NCBI RefSeq assembly: GCF_007096355.1 | Contig: NZ_VKDF01000010.1 | Span: forward strand, 1-64,000 | DNA: 64,000 nucleotides | From: Paracoccus sp. M683 | GTDB lineage: Bacteria > Pseudomonadota > Alphaproteobacteria > Rhodobacterales > Rhodobacteraceae | Direction of reading: 5' to 3' | Shown: positions 8,607 to 17,975 of the stretch, piece by piece | Layout: each line of letters opens with the position of its first letter | How positions within the stretch are numbered: position 1 is the stretch's first letter | Position numbers and translations under genes: made by a program | The notes under the pieces: generated by a model | Databases searched by the model: none | What the model was told of the DNA's origin: nothing | The model's input: the letters and a program-made list of their open reading frames with translations, nothing else

Positions 8607-9007
8607 AGCCGGTCGTCCGTTTCGCGCTGACCGGCGGGGTGGCGACCCTTGTGCATCTGGGTGTCGCGCTGGTGCTGGTCCGCCTTGGTGTCGCGCCGCC
8701 GGTCGGGAATGCAGCGGCTTTCTGTGCCGCGTTCGTGGTCAGCTTCTGGGGGCATCACCTCTATACGTTTTCAGGGCATGGCGCGGTTGCGCATCATGCC
8801 CTGTTCCGGTTCCTGATCGTGGCGATTATCGGGTTCCTGTGGAATGAAACCATGCTGCTGTCGCTGTTGGCCACCGGCACAACGACCGCCGCCGGGGCCA
8901 TCCTGTTCTCGACCGCTTCAGCCGCGCTTTGCACCTTCATCCTGTCGCGTGTCTGGGCATTCCGGCGAAAGCCCTTGGCCGATGAAGGGCCGGTTTTGGT
9001 AAAATAA
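8600..9007 (+). CDS. GtrA-like small membrane protein (lipid-linked sugar flippase)
   Basis: 135 aa with four hydrophobic segments and a start typical of the GtrA family (VVRFALTGGVATLVHLGVA). FVVSFWGHHLYTFSGHG follows near 48-64, the conserved inter-helix region. GtrA proteins are thought to translocate undecaprenyl-phosphate-sugar across the inner membrane, which fits its position behind the GtrB-like synthase (7-base overlap) and the GT83 transferase. It is the last gene of the module; 87 bases separate it from the next operon. Confidence 0.88.
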   Translation: MLKPVVRFALTGGVATLVHLGVALVLVRLGVAPPVGNAAAFCAAFVVSFWGHHLYTFSGHGAVAHHALFRFLIVAIIGFLWNETMLLSLLATGTTTAAGAILFSTASAALCTFILSRVWAFRRKPLADEGPVLVK

Positions 9008-9094
9008 TTTTACTGACAGAAAAATTCGTTGCATCTGCGATAGGTTTCGGCCCAATCTCTGCGCCCAACAGGCATCTGCTGGTCGGGGACGGGG

Positions 9095-9760
9095 ATGGGA
9101 CGGATAACGGCAGGCGCGCCGGCTGCCCTTGGGCGACGGATACGCAAGCGCAGGCAGATGATGGCCATGACCTTGCAGGAGCTTAGCGCAGCCTGCGGCG
9201 TTTCGGTGGGCTATCTCAGCCAGGTCGAGCGTGACAACGCCACCCCCACCCTTGGCACGCTGGCCGAGATCGCGGCCGCGCTGGATGTTGGCATCGACCA
9301 TTTCATCGCCACCCCCCGGCAGTCCGAAAGCGTCACCCGCGCCGATGAACGCCAGCCGTTTTCGGTTTCGGGAACCTCGATCATCTATGAACAGATCGGG
9401 GCCGAGTTTCCGGGCCATGAACTGACCTCGTTCATCATGAACGTGCCCCCCGGCTATCGCTCTGAAACCGTGCAGCATGCCGGGGAAGAGCTGATCTTCG
9501 TGCTGCAAGGCGCGGTGCTGCTGGTCGTCGATGGGCAGAAATTTCTGCTGCGCGAAGGCGACAGCATGCATTATCTTGGTCAGCATCCGCATTCCTGGTC
9601 GAATCCGCTGGATCGTGTGGTGCGCCTGTTGTGGACAGGCAAGATGCTGCATGGGGCGACGCCCTCGGCTTATATTCCGCGCGAGTCCGGTCTTGCATCG
9701 GTCAGTGCTGATGACCTATTCGTCGCATCTAGGGATGTGACGGACGAAACTGCCGAATGA
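9095..9760 (+). CDS. XRE-family regulator with C-terminal cupin domain
   Basis: 221 aa. The helix-turn-helix at about 11-68 reads GRRIRKRRQMMAMTLQELSA, then CGVSVGYLSQVERDNATPTL. The C-terminal half is a cupin sensor domain (HELTSFIMNVPPGYRSE, then HAGEELIFVLQGAVLLVVDG and LREGDSMHY). Regulators of this type normally bind a small ligand in the cupin and control an adjacent catabolic or uptake operon. Only 39 bases separate it from the peptide-binding protein gene on the same strand, so it is probably the first gene of the Dpp operon and regulates it and itself. Confidence 0.92.
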   Translation: MGRITAGAPAALGRRIRKRRQMMAMTLQELSAACGVSVGYLSQVERDNATPTLGTLAEIAAALDVGIDHFIATPRQSESVTRADERQPFSVSGTSIIYEQIGAEFPGHELTSFIMNVPPGYRSETVQHAGEELIFVLQGAVLLVVDGQKFLLREGDSMHYLGQHPHSWSNPLDRVVRLLWTGKMLHGATPSAYIPRESGLASVSADDLFVASRDVTDETAE

Positions 9761-9799
9761 CATGGCAGATCAATTTCTAACCTCAAAGGGAGTATAACC

Positions 9800-11392
9800 G
9801 TGAAGCTGTTTCTCGTATGTGCGTCGGCGCTGGCGCTAAGCGCGGGCCTGGCCCAGGCCAAAACCTTCGTCTATTGTTCCGAGGCCTCGCCCGAAGGGTT
9901 CGACCCCGCGCCCTATACCGCCGGCACCACCTTTGATGCGTCGGCCCATCCGATCTATAACCGCCTGACCGAGTTCAAGAAGGGCACGACCGAGGTCGAG
10001 CCGGGCCTGGCCGAAAGCTGGGAAGTGTCGGAAGATGGCACCGAATACACCTTCCACCTGCGTCAGGGCGTGAAGTGGCATTCCAACGAAAAATTCACGC
10101 CGACGCGCGATTTCAACGCCGATGACGTGCTCTTCTCGTTCGACCGTCAGGGTAATGCCGAAAACCCGTGGCACCAGTATAACCCCGGCATCACCTATGA
10201 ATACTATACCGCGATGTCGATGCCGGAACTGGTGAAGTCGGTCGAGAAGATCGACGACTATACCGTCAAGATCACGCTGAATTCGCCGGAAGCCCCGTTC
10301 CTGGCCAATATCGCGATGCCCTTCGCCTCGATCGTGTCCAAGGAATATGCCGACGCGCTGGAAGCGGCAGGCACCCGCGAGGACCTGAACAACATGCCGA
10401 TCGGCACCGGGCCGTTCAAGTTCGTGGCCTATCAGAAAGACGCCGTGATCCGCTACGCGAAGAACCCCGATTACTGGGGCACCGCGCCGATCATCGACGA
10501 TCTGGTCTTTGCCATCACCCCCGACGCCGCCGTGCGCCTGCAAAAGCTGAAGGCCGGCGAATGCCACCTGATGCCTTACCCCGCGCCCGCCGATATCGAG
10601 GCGATCCGCGCCGATACCAACCTGAAGCTGGACGAACAGGCCGGTCTGAACGTTGGCTATCTGGCCTATAACACGACGCTTGCGCCCTTTGATAATCCGC
10701 AGGTCCGCAAGGCGCTGAACATGGCCATCAACAAGCAGGCCATCGTGGATGCGGTGTTCCAGGGCGCAGCTGAACCGGCCAAGAACCCGATTCCGCCGAC
10801 CATGTGGTCCTATAACGACGCGATCCAGGACGATCCCTACGATCCCGAAGCCGCCAAGGCGATGCTGGACGAGGCCGGTGTCAGCGATCTCACGATGCAG
10901 ATCTGGGCGATGCCGGTGCAGCGCCCCTATATGCCCAACGCGCGCCGCACCGCCGAGCTGATGCAGGAAGACCTGTCCAAGGTCGGCGTCAAGGCCGAGA
11001 TCGTGTCATACGAATGGGGCGAATACCTGGCCAAGTCGATGGAAGCGGGCCGTACCGGCGCGGTGATCCTGGGCTGGACCGGCGACAATGGCGACCCCGA
11101 CAACTTCCTGTCGGTGCTGCTGTCGTGTGATTCGGCGGGCGAGGGCGGTGCGAACCGCGCCTTCTGGTGCAACGAGGAGTTCTCGTCGCTGCTGAAGGAC
11201 GCCAAGGTGACCGCCGACCAGGCCGAACGGACCGCGCTGTATGAGCAGGCACAGGTGGTCTTCAAGGATCAGGCGCCGTGGTATACGATTGCCCATTCGA
11301 CGCAATATGTGCCCATGTCGGCCAAGGTTTCAGGCTTCGTGATGAGCCCGCTTGGTGATTTCACCTTCGAAACCGTCGACATCGCGGAATAA
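9800..11392 (+). CDS. dppA: Dipeptide/oligopeptide ABC transporter substrate-binding protein
   Basis: 530 aa periplasmic SBP_bac_5 family protein. A Sec signal peptide (about 1-20, cleavage after LAQA) is followed by [16 protein letters not shown], the DppA-type N-terminus. Further motifs are [52 protein letters not shown] and [18 protein letters not shown], all close to DppA. It starts with GTG preceded by AAAGGGAG. It captures dipeptides, or another DppA-type ligand such as heme or aminolevulinate, for the permeases DppB/DppC. A strong stem-loop follows the stop, as is common where the binding protein is made in excess over the membrane parts. Confidence 0.94.
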   Translation: MKLFLVCASALALSAGLAQAKTFVYCSEASPEGFDPAPYTAGTTFDASAHPIYNRLTEFKKGTTEVEPGLAESWEVSEDGTEYTFHLRQGVKWHSNEKFTPTRDFNADDVLFSFDRQGNAENPWHQYNPGITYEYYTAMSMPELVKSVEKIDDYTVKITLNSPEAPFLANIAMPFASIVSKEYADALEAAGTREDLNNMPIGTGPFKFVAYQKDAVIRYAKNPDYWGTAPIIDDLVFAITPDAAVRLQKLKAGECHLMPYPAPADIEAIRADTNLKLDEQAGLNVGYLAYNTTLAPFDNPQVRKALNMAINKQAIVDAVFQGAAEPAKNPIPPTMWSYNDAIQDDPYDPEAAKAMLDEAGVSDLTMQIWAMPVQRPYMPNARRTAELMQEDLSKVGVKAEIVSYEWGEYLAKSMEAGRTGAVILGWTGDNGDPDNFLSVLLSCDSAGEGGANRAFWCNEEFSSLLKDAKVTADQAERTALYEQAQVVFKDQAPWYTIAHSTQYVPMSAKVSGFVMSPLGDFTFETVDIAE

Positions 11393-11420
11393 TCCGCCAT
11401 CCTCAATCGGGGGTAACCAG

Positions 11421-11445
11421 ACGCGCGGGGCCGGTCCCCGCGCGT
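11421..11445 (+). terminator. Stem-loop between binding protein and permease genes
   Basis: A perfect 10-bp stem (ACGCGCGGGG at 11421-11430 with CCCCGCGCGT at 11436-11445) encloses a 5-base loop in the 72-base gap between dppA and dppB. There is no T-run, so it more likely stabilises the 3' end of the dppA message or partly attenuates transcription than terminates it fully. Confidence 0.75.
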
Positions 11446-11464
11446 TCCACAAGGAAAGAGGCGC

Positions 11465-12472
11465 ATGGTCCGTTTCATCCTCAACAAGCTGCTGTATCTG
11501 ATCCCGACCTTCCTGGGCATCACCATCATCGCCTTCAGCTTTGTCCGCATCCTGCCCGGCGATCCGGTGCTGCTGATGGCGGGTGAACGCGGCGTCAGCC
11601 CGGAACGGCATGCGGAACTGACCGCGCAGCTTGGCTATGACAAACCCGTTGTCATGCAGTATTTCGACTTTCTTGGCCGGCTGTTGCAGGGCGATTTCGG
11701 CACCTCGCTGGTCACCAAGAAGCCGGTCCTTGACGAATTCATGGCCCTGTTCCCGGCAACGGTCGAGCTGGGCCTTTGTGCCATCATCCTGGCCACCGTG
11801 ATCGGGGTGCCGGTGGGCATCCTGGCCGCGATCAAGCGCGGCAGCTGGTTCGACCAGATCTCGATGACCACTGCGCTGGTTGGCTTTTCCATGCCGATCT
11901 TCTGGTGGGGCCTGCTGCTGATCATCTTCTTTTCCGGCATGCTGGGCTGGACGCCCGTGTCTGGCCGGATCAGCCTGCTGTATTACTTCCCGACGCCGAC
12001 CGGCTTCATGCTGATCGACAGCCTGCTGTCGGGCCAGCCCGGCGCGTTCAAATCCGCGGTCAGCCACCTGATCCTGCCCTCGATCGTGCTGGCCACGATC
12101 CCGCTGGCAGTGATCGCGCGCCAGACCCGGTCCGCCATGCTGGAGGTGATGGGCGAGGACTATGTCCGCACCGCCCGCGCCAAGGGCATGCCGCAGCGCC
12201 GGGTCATCGGCGTCCATGCGCTGAGGAACGCGATGATCCCGGTCGTCACCACCATCGGCTTGCAGATCGGTGTGCTGATGGCGGGCGCGATCCTGACCGA
12301 GACGATCTTTTCCTGGCCGGGCATCGGCAAGTGGATGATCGATTCCATCAGCCGCCGCGACTATCCGGTCGTGCAATCGGGCCTTTTGCTGATCGCCGGC
12401 ATGGTGATGCTGGTCAACCTTCTGGTCGACCTGACCTATGGCCTTATCAACCCGAGGATCCGCGCGTCATGA
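11465..12472 (+). CDS. dppB: Dipeptide ABC transporter permease, DppB type
   Basis: 335 aa inner-membrane permease with about six helices. The N-terminus FILNKLLYLIPTFLGITIIA and RILPGDPVLLMAGERG are typical of the OppB/DppB family. The cytoplasmic EAA loop is present near residue 235 (DYVRTARAKGMPQRRVIGVH), the docking site for the ATPases. Preceded by AAGGAAAGAG. Its stop overlaps the dppC start (ATGA), so the two channel halves are made in equal amounts. Confidence 0.94.
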   Translation: MVRFILNKLLYLIPTFLGITIIAFSFVRILPGDPVLLMAGERGVSPERHAELTAQLGYDKPVVMQYFDFLGRLLQGDFGTSLVTKKPVLDEFMALFPATVELGLCAIILATVIGVPVGILAAIKRGSWFDQISMTTALVGFSMPIFWWGLLLIIFFSGMLGWTPVSGRISLLYYFPTPTGFMLIDSLLSGQPGAFKSAVSHLILPSIVLATIPLAVIARQTRSAMLEVMGEDYVRTARAKGMPQRRVIGVHALRNAMIPVVTTIGLQIGVLMAGAILTETIFSWPGIGKWMIDSISRRDYPVVQSGLLLIAGMVMLVNLLVDLTYGLINPRIRAS

Positions 12473-13371
12473 GCGATACAACCGTCAAACTTTCCGACGC
12501 CGCCATCCGCCGCCGCATGCTGGCCGAGTTCTGGTTCTATTTCAGCCAGAACCGGGGCGCGGTGCTGGGGCTGGTGGTCTTTATCCTGCTGGTGCTGGTC
12601 GCGGTCTTTGCGTCCGTGCTGGCGCCCCATGATCCGACCGTGCAATATCGCGACGCCTTGCTTGTTCCGCCAGTCTGGCAGGAAGGCGGACGGGCCGAGT
12701 TCCTGCTGGGCACCGATGCGGTGGGCCGCGACATGCTGTCCCGGCTGATCTATGGCGCGCAATATTCGCTGTTCATCGGTATCGTCGTCGTGTCCATCGC
12801 GCTGTTCGGCGGCATCATCATCGGGCTTCTGGCCGGCTTTTACGGCAGCTGGGTCGATACCGTCATCATGCGGGTGATGGATGTGATCCTGGCCTTCCCC
12901 TCGCTGCTCTTGGCGCTGGTGCTGGTGGCCATTCTGGGGCCGGGGCTGACAAATGCGATGATCGCCATCGCCATCGTCTATCAGCCACATTTCGCCCGCC
13001 TGACCCGCGCCGCCGTGATGGCCGAACAAAAGCGGGAATATGTCACCGCCGCGCGCGTCGCGGGTGCGGGTAACCTGCGGCTGATGTTCAAGACCATCCT
13101 GCCCAATTGCCTGGCGCCGCTGATCGTGCAGGCGACGCTGTCCTTTTCATCCGCCGTGCTGGATTCGGCCGCACTTGGTTTCCTTGGCATGGGCGCGCAG
13201 CCGCCCGCGCCGGAATGGGGCACCATGCTGGCCGAGGCGCGCGAATTCATCCTGCGCGCCTGGTGGGTGGTGACCTTCCCCGGCCTCGCCATCCTGATCT
13301 CGGTTCTGGCGATCAACCTGATGGGCGACGGATTGCGCGACGCGCTTGACCCCAAGCTGAAGCGGAGCTGA
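12469..13371 (+). CDS. dppC: Dipeptide ABC transporter permease, DppC type
   Basis: 300 aa second permease subunit. An N-terminal cytoplasmic leader is followed by a first helix (AVLGLVVFILLVLVAVFASV), the DppC-type HDPTVQYRDALLVPP and FLLGTDAVGRDMLSRLIYGA, and an EAA loop near 210 (REYVTAARVAGAGNLRLMFK). ATG at 12469 overlaps the dppB stop by 4 bases. The same frame is open for a long way upstream inside dppB, but those codons give no membrane-protein sequence, so the overlapping ATG is the start. Confidence 0.94.
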   Translation: MSDTTVKLSDAAIRRRMLAEFWFYFSQNRGAVLGLVVFILLVLVAVFASVLAPHDPTVQYRDALLVPPVWQEGGRAEFLLGTDAVGRDMLSRLIYGAQYSLFIGIVVVSIALFGGIIIGLLAGFYGSWVDTVIMRVMDVILAFPSLLLALVLVAILGPGLTNAMIAIAIVYQPHFARLTRAAVMAEQKREYVTAARVAGAGNLRLMFKTILPNCLAPLIVQATLSFSSAVLDSAALGFLGMGAQPPAPEWGTMLAEAREFILRAWWVVTFPGLAILISVLAINLMGDGLRDALDPKLKRS

Positions 13372-13374
13372 GCC

Positions 13375-14226
13375 ATGACCAACAAAACTGGGGCATTGCT
13401 GACCATCAAGAACCTGACGGTCAAATTCGCCACTGCCACCGGCAGCTTTACCGCCGTGGATGGCATCGACGTTCATGTCGACCGGGGCGAGGTTCTGGCC
13501 ATCGTCGGCGAAAGCGGCTCGGGCAAGTCGGTCTCGATGCTGGCGGTGATGGGGCTTCTGCCCGACACCGCCACCATCACCGCCGATGTCATGACCTATG
13601 ACGGCCGCGACATGCTGAAGATGTCGCCCGCCGAACGCCGCAAGCTGATCGGGCGCGAGATCACGATGATCTTCCAGGAACCCATCGCCTCGCTGAACCC
13701 GTCATTCACCGTCGGTTTCCAGATCGAGGAGGTGCTGCGCCTGAACCTGGGCATGTCGCGTCGCGATGCCCACCAACGCGCGTTGGAACTGTTCCGGGCG
13801 GTCGGCATCCCGGAACCCGAGGTCAAGATCAAGGCCTATCCGCACCAGATGTCGGGCGGCCAAAGCCAGCGCGTGATGATCGCCATGGCCATCGCCACCA
13901 ACCCGCGCCTGCTGATCGCGGATGAACCGACCACGGCGCTGGACGTGACCATCCAGAAGCAGATTCTGGACCTGCTGATGAAGCTGCAAGAGGATTACGG
14001 CATGGGGCTGATCCTGATCACGCATGACATGGGCGTTGTGGCCGAAACCGCCGATCGGGTGGTCGTGCAATACAAGGGCAAGAAGATGGAGGAAGCCGAC
14101 GTGCTGTCGCTGTTTGAATCGCCCCAGCATCCCTATACCCGCGCGCTGCTGTCGGCTTTGCCGGAACATGCGACTGGCGACCGGTTGCCCACCGTGTCCG
14201 ATTTCTTCCAGCAGGAGGGTGCGTGA
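13375..14226 (+). CDS. dppD: Dipeptide ABC transporter ATP-binding protein, DppD type
   Basis: 283 aa ATPase. Walker [10 protein letters not shown] is near 44-52, the signature [13 protein letters not shown] near 160 and Walker [13 protein letters not shown] near 177. The C-terminal [13 protein letters not shown] is the hallmark of the oligo/dipeptide ATPase tail. It begins 3 bases after dppC and ends in a TGATG overlap with dppF. It powers transport as a heterodimer with DppF at the DppBC channel. Confidence 0.94.
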   Translation: MTNKTGALLTIKNLTVKFATATGSFTAVDGIDVHVDRGEVLAIVGESGSGKSVSMLAVMGLLPDTATITADVMTYDGRDMLKMSPAERRKLIGREITMIFQEPIASLNPSFTVGFQIEEVLRLNLGMSRRDAHQRALELFRAVGIPEPEVKIKAYPHQMSGGQSQRVMIAMAIATNPRLLIADEPTTALDVTIQKQILDLLMKLQEDYGMGLILITHDMGVVAETADRVVVQYKGKKMEEADVLSLFESPQHPYTRALLSALPEHATGDRLPTVSDFFQQEGA

Positions 14227-15098
14227 TGCCAGATCAAAACCCCGCCGCCGGCACGCCTGTCGTCGAGGGCCGCGCCATCGTGCAGGATTACCGCGTTCCC
14301 GGCAGCATGTTCGCCAAGGGCAAGACCGTCCGCGCGCTGAACGGCATCGACTTCAAGGTCGAGAAGGGCAAGACGCTGGCCATCGTCGGCGAAAGCGGCT
14401 CGGGCAAGTCGACGCTGGCGCGGATCATCGCGCTGATCGACGCGCCCTCGGGCGGCGAATTGCTGATTGATGGCGAGGTGGTGGACATCCATCGCCACCG
14501 CCCCGGCCCGGCGCTGCGATCCAAGGTGCAGATGGTGTTTCAGAACCCCTATGGCAGCCTGAACCCGCGCCAGAAGGTCGGTGACGTGCTGATGGAGCCC
14601 CTGATCATCAACACCAAGGTCCCCGCCGCCGAGCGCCGCGAGCGGGCCGAGGCGATGCTGAAAAAGGTCGGGCTTCAGCCCGAGCATTTCAACCGTTACC
14701 CGCATATGTTCTCGGGCGGGCAGCGGCAGCGGATCGCGATTGCCCGCGCGCTGATGCTGAACCCGCAACTGCTGGTGCTGGACGAACCGGTCTCGGCCCT
14801 GGATCTGTCGGTGCAGGCGCAGGTGCTGAACCTGTTGGCTGATTTGCAGGACGAGTTCGACCTGACCTATGTGTTCGTCAGTCACGACCTGTCGGTGGTG
14901 CGCTATATCGCCGATGACGTGATGGTCATTTCAAAAGGCGTCGCGGTCGAACAGGGCACGCGCGAGGCGCTGTTTGCCGATCCGCAGCATCCCTATACGC
15001 GCTCGCTGTTCGCCGCGACGCCGATCACCGATGTCGAGGCCATCCGTGCCCGTGTTGCCCGGCGCAAGGCGACGCGGTCGGCACAGCCGGTCGCCTGA
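14226..15098 (+). CDS. dppF: Dipeptide ABC transporter ATP-binding protein, DppF type
   Basis: 290 aa partner ATPase. Walker [11 protein letters not shown] lies at 54-63, followed by QMVFQNPYGSLNPR (the DppF/OppF Q-loop), signature SGGQRQRIAIARA and Walker B LLVLDEPVSALDLS. The tail HPYTRSLFAATP is family-typical. The ATG at 14226 overlaps the dppD stop; a GTG one codon upstream is possible but less likely. The stop overlaps the M24 peptidase start, so the peptidase belongs to the same operon. Confidence 0.94.
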   Translation: MPDQNPAAGTPVVEGRAIVQDYRVPGSMFAKGKTVRALNGIDFKVEKGKTLAIVGESGSGKSTLARIIALIDAPSGGELLIDGEVVDIHRHRPGPALRSKVQMVFQNPYGSLNPRQKVGDVLMEPLIINTKVPAAERRERAEAMLKKVGLQPEHFNRYPHMFSGGQRQRIAIARALMLNPQLLVLDEPVSALDLSVQAQVLNLLADLQDEFDLTYVFVSHDLSVVRYIADDVMVISKGVAVEQGTREALFADPQHPYTRSLFAATPITDVEAIRARVARRKATRSAQPVA

Positions 15099-16246
15099 TG
15101 GGGGGCTTTGACAAGGCGCTGGCGGCGTTCACCCCGGTGGACGCCCCGGCGATCGCCACGGCCGAGTTTCAGGCCCGGATCGCCGCGCTGTCGGCGGCTA
15201 TGCGGGGGCAGGGGCTTTCCGCGTTATGGCTGGATGCGACCGCTTCGCTGACCTATTATACGGGGCTGTCGCTGCATGCCTCGGAACGGCTGCACGGGGC
15301 GCTGATCAGGGCCGATGGATCGCTGGTCTATATCACACCCAATTTCGAACGGCCCAAGCTGGAAACCATGATCCGGGTTCCGGGCGAAATCGCCATCTGG
15401 GAAGAGGACGAGGATCCCTTTGCCCTGATCGCTGCGCGGGCAGGGGGTCGGATCGCGCTGGATCCGGCCATGCCCTTTGGTTTTGCCGGCCGGCTGATGG
15501 CCGTGCGGGGTCTGGCGGTCTGTTCGGCCCAGGATCTGATCGCGGCGCAGCGACGGATCAAGTCGCCTGCCGAACTGGCAATTCTGCAAGTCGCGATGGA
15601 TGCCAGCCATTCGGTGCAGCAGGCCGTTCGTGCCGGCCTGCGGCCTGGTGTCTCGACGGGCGAGGTCGCCGATTTCGTCAATGCCGCGCATCTGGCGCTT
15701 GGGCTGGGGCCGGTCTTTGTCGCCGTGCAATTCGGCGAGGCGACGGCCTATCCCCATGGTGTGCCCTATCCGCAGGTGCTGCGCGATGGCGATATGGTGC
15801 TGGTCGATCTGGGGGGGCGGTTGCACGGCTATCATTCCGACATCACCCGGACCTATGTATTCGGCGCCGCCAGCGAACGGCAACGCCATCTGTGGTCCTG
15901 CGAACAGCGCGCCCAGCAGGCGGCATTTGCCGCCGCGCAACCGGGCGCGACCTGCGCGGCGGTGGATGCTGCCGCCCGCGCCTCGCTGCTGGCCGATGGG
16001 TTCGGGCCGGGTTACCGCGTGCCGGGCCTGCCGCATCGAACCGGCCACGGGCTTGGCCTTGAACTGCACGAGGAACCCTGGATCGTCGCAGGCAACCAGA
16101 CACCGCTGGTCCCCGGCATGTGCTTTTCGATCGAGCCGATGCTGTGTGTCTATGGCGAATGCGGCGTCCGGTCCGAGGATATCGTCTATATGACGGCGGA
16201 CGGGCCGCGCTGGTTCTGCCCGCCCGCCACCTCGGTGGCGGGCTGA
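15098..16246 (+). CDS. M24-family metallopeptidase (Xaa-Pro dipeptidase-like)
   Basis: 382 aa cytoplasmic aminopeptidase P/prolidase-like enzyme. The N-terminal creatinase-like domain covers 1-155 and the pita-bread catalytic domain 160-380. All five dinuclear metal ligands are visible: D237 (VLVDLGG), D248 (HSDITRT), H317 (HRTGHGLG), E346 (FSIEPM) and E360 (RSEDIV). The start overlaps the dppF stop (TGATG), so it is made together with the importer and probably hydrolyses the imported peptides, perhaps proline-containing ones. It could act on another N-substituted small molecule, as creatinase-like M24 enzymes sometimes do. Confidence 0.9.
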   Translation: MGGFDKALAAFTPVDAPAIATAEFQARIAALSAAMRGQGLSALWLDATASLTYYTGLSLHASERLHGALIRADGSLVYITPNFERPKLETMIRVPGEIAIWEEDEDPFALIAARAGGRIALDPAMPFGFAGRLMAVRGLAVCSAQDLIAAQRRIKSPAELAILQVAMDASHSVQQAVRAGLRPGVSTGEVADFVNAAHLALGLGPVFVAVQFGEATAYPHGVPYPQVLRDGDMVLVDLGGRLHGYHSDITRTYVFGAASERQRHLWSCEQRAQQAAFAAAQPGATCAAVDAAARASLLADGFGPGYRVPGLPHRTGHGLGLELHEEPWIVAGNQTPLVPGMCFSIEPMLCVYGECGVRSEDIVYMTADGPRWFCPPATSVAG

Positions 16247-16263
16247 CCTGTCGTTTGCGGCCG

Positions 16264-16281
16264 TCGGGCAGTTGCGCCCGA
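16264..16281. terminator. Hairpin between convergent genes
   Basis: TCGGGC (16264-16269) and GCCCGA (16276-16281) form a 6-bp stem with a 6-base loop in the 43-base gap between the M24 peptidase stop and the convergent amidohydrolase stop. It could serve both directions. The absence of a strong T-run keeps confidence moderate. Confidence 0.5.
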
Positions 16282-16289
16282 TGGCGGTG

Positions 16290-17975
16290 TCAGTTTGCGG
16301 TGCCAGTCAGTTGGTCATGGACAATCTCGCCATCCACCAGCGTCAGATCAGCGCGAATTGTGTCGATCTGATCGGCGGGTATGGTCAGGAAGGGCTGGTC
16401 CAATACTGCCAGATCGGCCTGTTTGCCGGCGCTCAGCGTGCCGCGCCGGTCCTCGGCAAAGCCCAGCCACGCTGCATTGGTCGTGTAAAGCCGCAGCGCT
16501 TCCTCGCGGGTCAGCAACTGGTCGGCGGGCTTCTGCACCACCCCGCCCAACGAGGTGCCGGTGACGTAATACTCGATCGCCTGCCAGACGCCATAGACCC
16601 CGATCCGGGTGGAATCGGTCCCGCCCGCAACCTTCAGGCCCAGATCCAGCGCGGTGCGGACGGGGGGCGATTTCGCGGCCACGTCCGGCCCGTTGGCGGC
16701 AAGGATGCCGGGGGCCTCGAAATAGGGGCCCATCTGCACCGAATAGGCCAGCCCAAGCGCGGCCATGCGCTGCAAGGTCTGTTCCGATCCGGTGTTCAGA
16801 TGCGCCAGCGACCAGCGCAGGTCCTTGATCGGATGGCGGGTGTTCACATCCTCGAACACATCCAGAATCGCGGCGGCGGCATCGTCGGTATAGGCGTGAA
16901 ATTCCAACGGAATACCACGCGCGGCGGCGAAATCGCCGATGTCGCGCAGCCGGTCATGGGCGGGCGGCGGCGAGGTGAAGCCCGGCCCCATCTGAACACC
17001 GTCATACATCTCGCCCACCAGTGCCTCGCCCAGCCCGCTGAAGCCGACGCGGCCCGCCTCGTAATGCGGCTGGCGGAAGGCCATGAAATTCGCGATCCAT
17101 TCCGGTTCGTTGCCAGGTTTCTGGCCCGGAATGCGATAGCTGACGCGCAGATCCAGTTGGCCCGAGCGGTCCAGGTCGAACAGCATCTGGTAATTCTCGG
17201 GCGCGCCTGCGGTCGCATCGACAATGGCTGTCACGCCAAAGCCGTTCAGGGTCGCAAAGAAGGTTTTCAGACTGTCGACCCGCAGTGCCGGATCCTGCGG
17301 CAAAAGCTGCGGCAGCAGCATGTTATAGGGATAGACCCCACCCAACAGCCGGCCGGTGGCCAGTCCGTCAGCGTCGCGCTCGATGGTGATGCTGGGCGGG
17401 ACGGCGGGCTCGGGGCTGTTCAGCCGCAGCACCTCGATCCCTTTGGCGTTGACCCAGGCGTCATCGTAAAGCTGCTGCACATAGACCGGATGATCGGGCA
17501 CCGCAGCCGTCAGATCGGCGGGCGTCGGTCCACGCTTTTCCTCGAACTGCTCGGGGATCCACGATCCGGCCACGACGACCCATTCATCCGCCCCGCGACC
17601 CGCAGCATCCGTCGCCAGTTTCTGCAAGGCCGAGGCAAGGCTGGTCTCGCCCAGCCAATAGGTTTCCTGCGTGAAGGATTGCCCGCCCCGGATCAGGTGA
17701 CTGTGGGCATCAGCCAGGCCGGGGATCACGGTGCGCCCGCCCAGATCGACCTGCCGCGTGCCGTCACCGGCCAGCGCGCGGATCGCCGCATCGTCGCCGA
17801 CCTGCTGGATCGTCTGGCCGGAAATCGCGATGGCGCTGGCTTGCGGCTGGCTGTCATCCAGGGTCAGCAATTCGCCGTTATAGAGGATAAGGTCTGGTGC
17901 CTGCGCCTGCGCAAGCGCCGACGCCGGGGCCAGAGCGGCAAGCACGATGGCTGCCTTGGCGAGTGAACGGGTCAT
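16290..17975 (-). CDS. Exported YtcJ-like amidohydrolase
   Basis: 561 aa metal-dependent hydrolase of the amidohydrolase superfamily (YtcJ/AepA group). A Sec signal peptide (SLAKAAIVLAALAPASALAQA) precedes APDLILYNGELLTLDDSQPQ, the usual start of these enzymes. Metal motifs are DAHSHLIRGG (HxH), LEFHAYTDDA, LAHLNTGSEQ and the catalytic Asp in GGTDSTR. The frame is open 104 codons further upstream, but the ATG at 17975 is preceded by AAGGAG and starts the signal peptide, so it is the start. It is a single-gene transcript, convergent with the peptide operon. The substrate is unknown; family members hydrolyse amides or cyclic imides. Confidence 0.9.
   Translation of the reverse strand: MTRSLAKAAIVLAALAPASALAQAQAPDLILYNGELLTLDDSQPQASAIAISGQTIQQVGDDAAIRALAGDGTRQVDLGGRTVIPGLADAHSHLIRGGQSFTQETYWLGETSLASALQKLATDAAGRGADEWVVVAGSWIPEQFEEKRGPTPADLTAAVPDHPVYVQQLYDDAWVNAKGIEVLRLNSPEPAVPPSITIERDADGLATGRLLGGVYPYNMLLPQLLPQDPALRVDSLKTFFATLNGFGVTAIVDATAGAPENYQMLFDLDRSGQLDLRVSYRIPGQKPGNEPEWIANFMAFRQPHYEAGRVGFSGLGEALVGEMYDGVQMGPGFTSPPPAHDRLRDIGDFAAARGIPLEFHAYTDDAAAAILDVFEDVNTRHPIKDLRWSLAHLNTGSEQTLQRMAALGLAYSVQMGPYFEAPGILAANGPDVAAKSPPVRTALDLGLKVAGGTDSTRIGVYGVWQAIEYYVTGTSLGGVVQKPADQLLTREEALRLYTTNAAWLGFAEDRRGTLSAGKQADLAVLDQPFLTIPADQIDTIRADLTLVDGEIVHDQLTGTAN

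Noticed and set aside
16272..17966. 564-codon plus-strand frame opposite the amidohydrolase
   Set aside because: The minus strand encodes a full amidohydrolase with signal peptide and metal motifs; the plus-strand product is nonsense-like.
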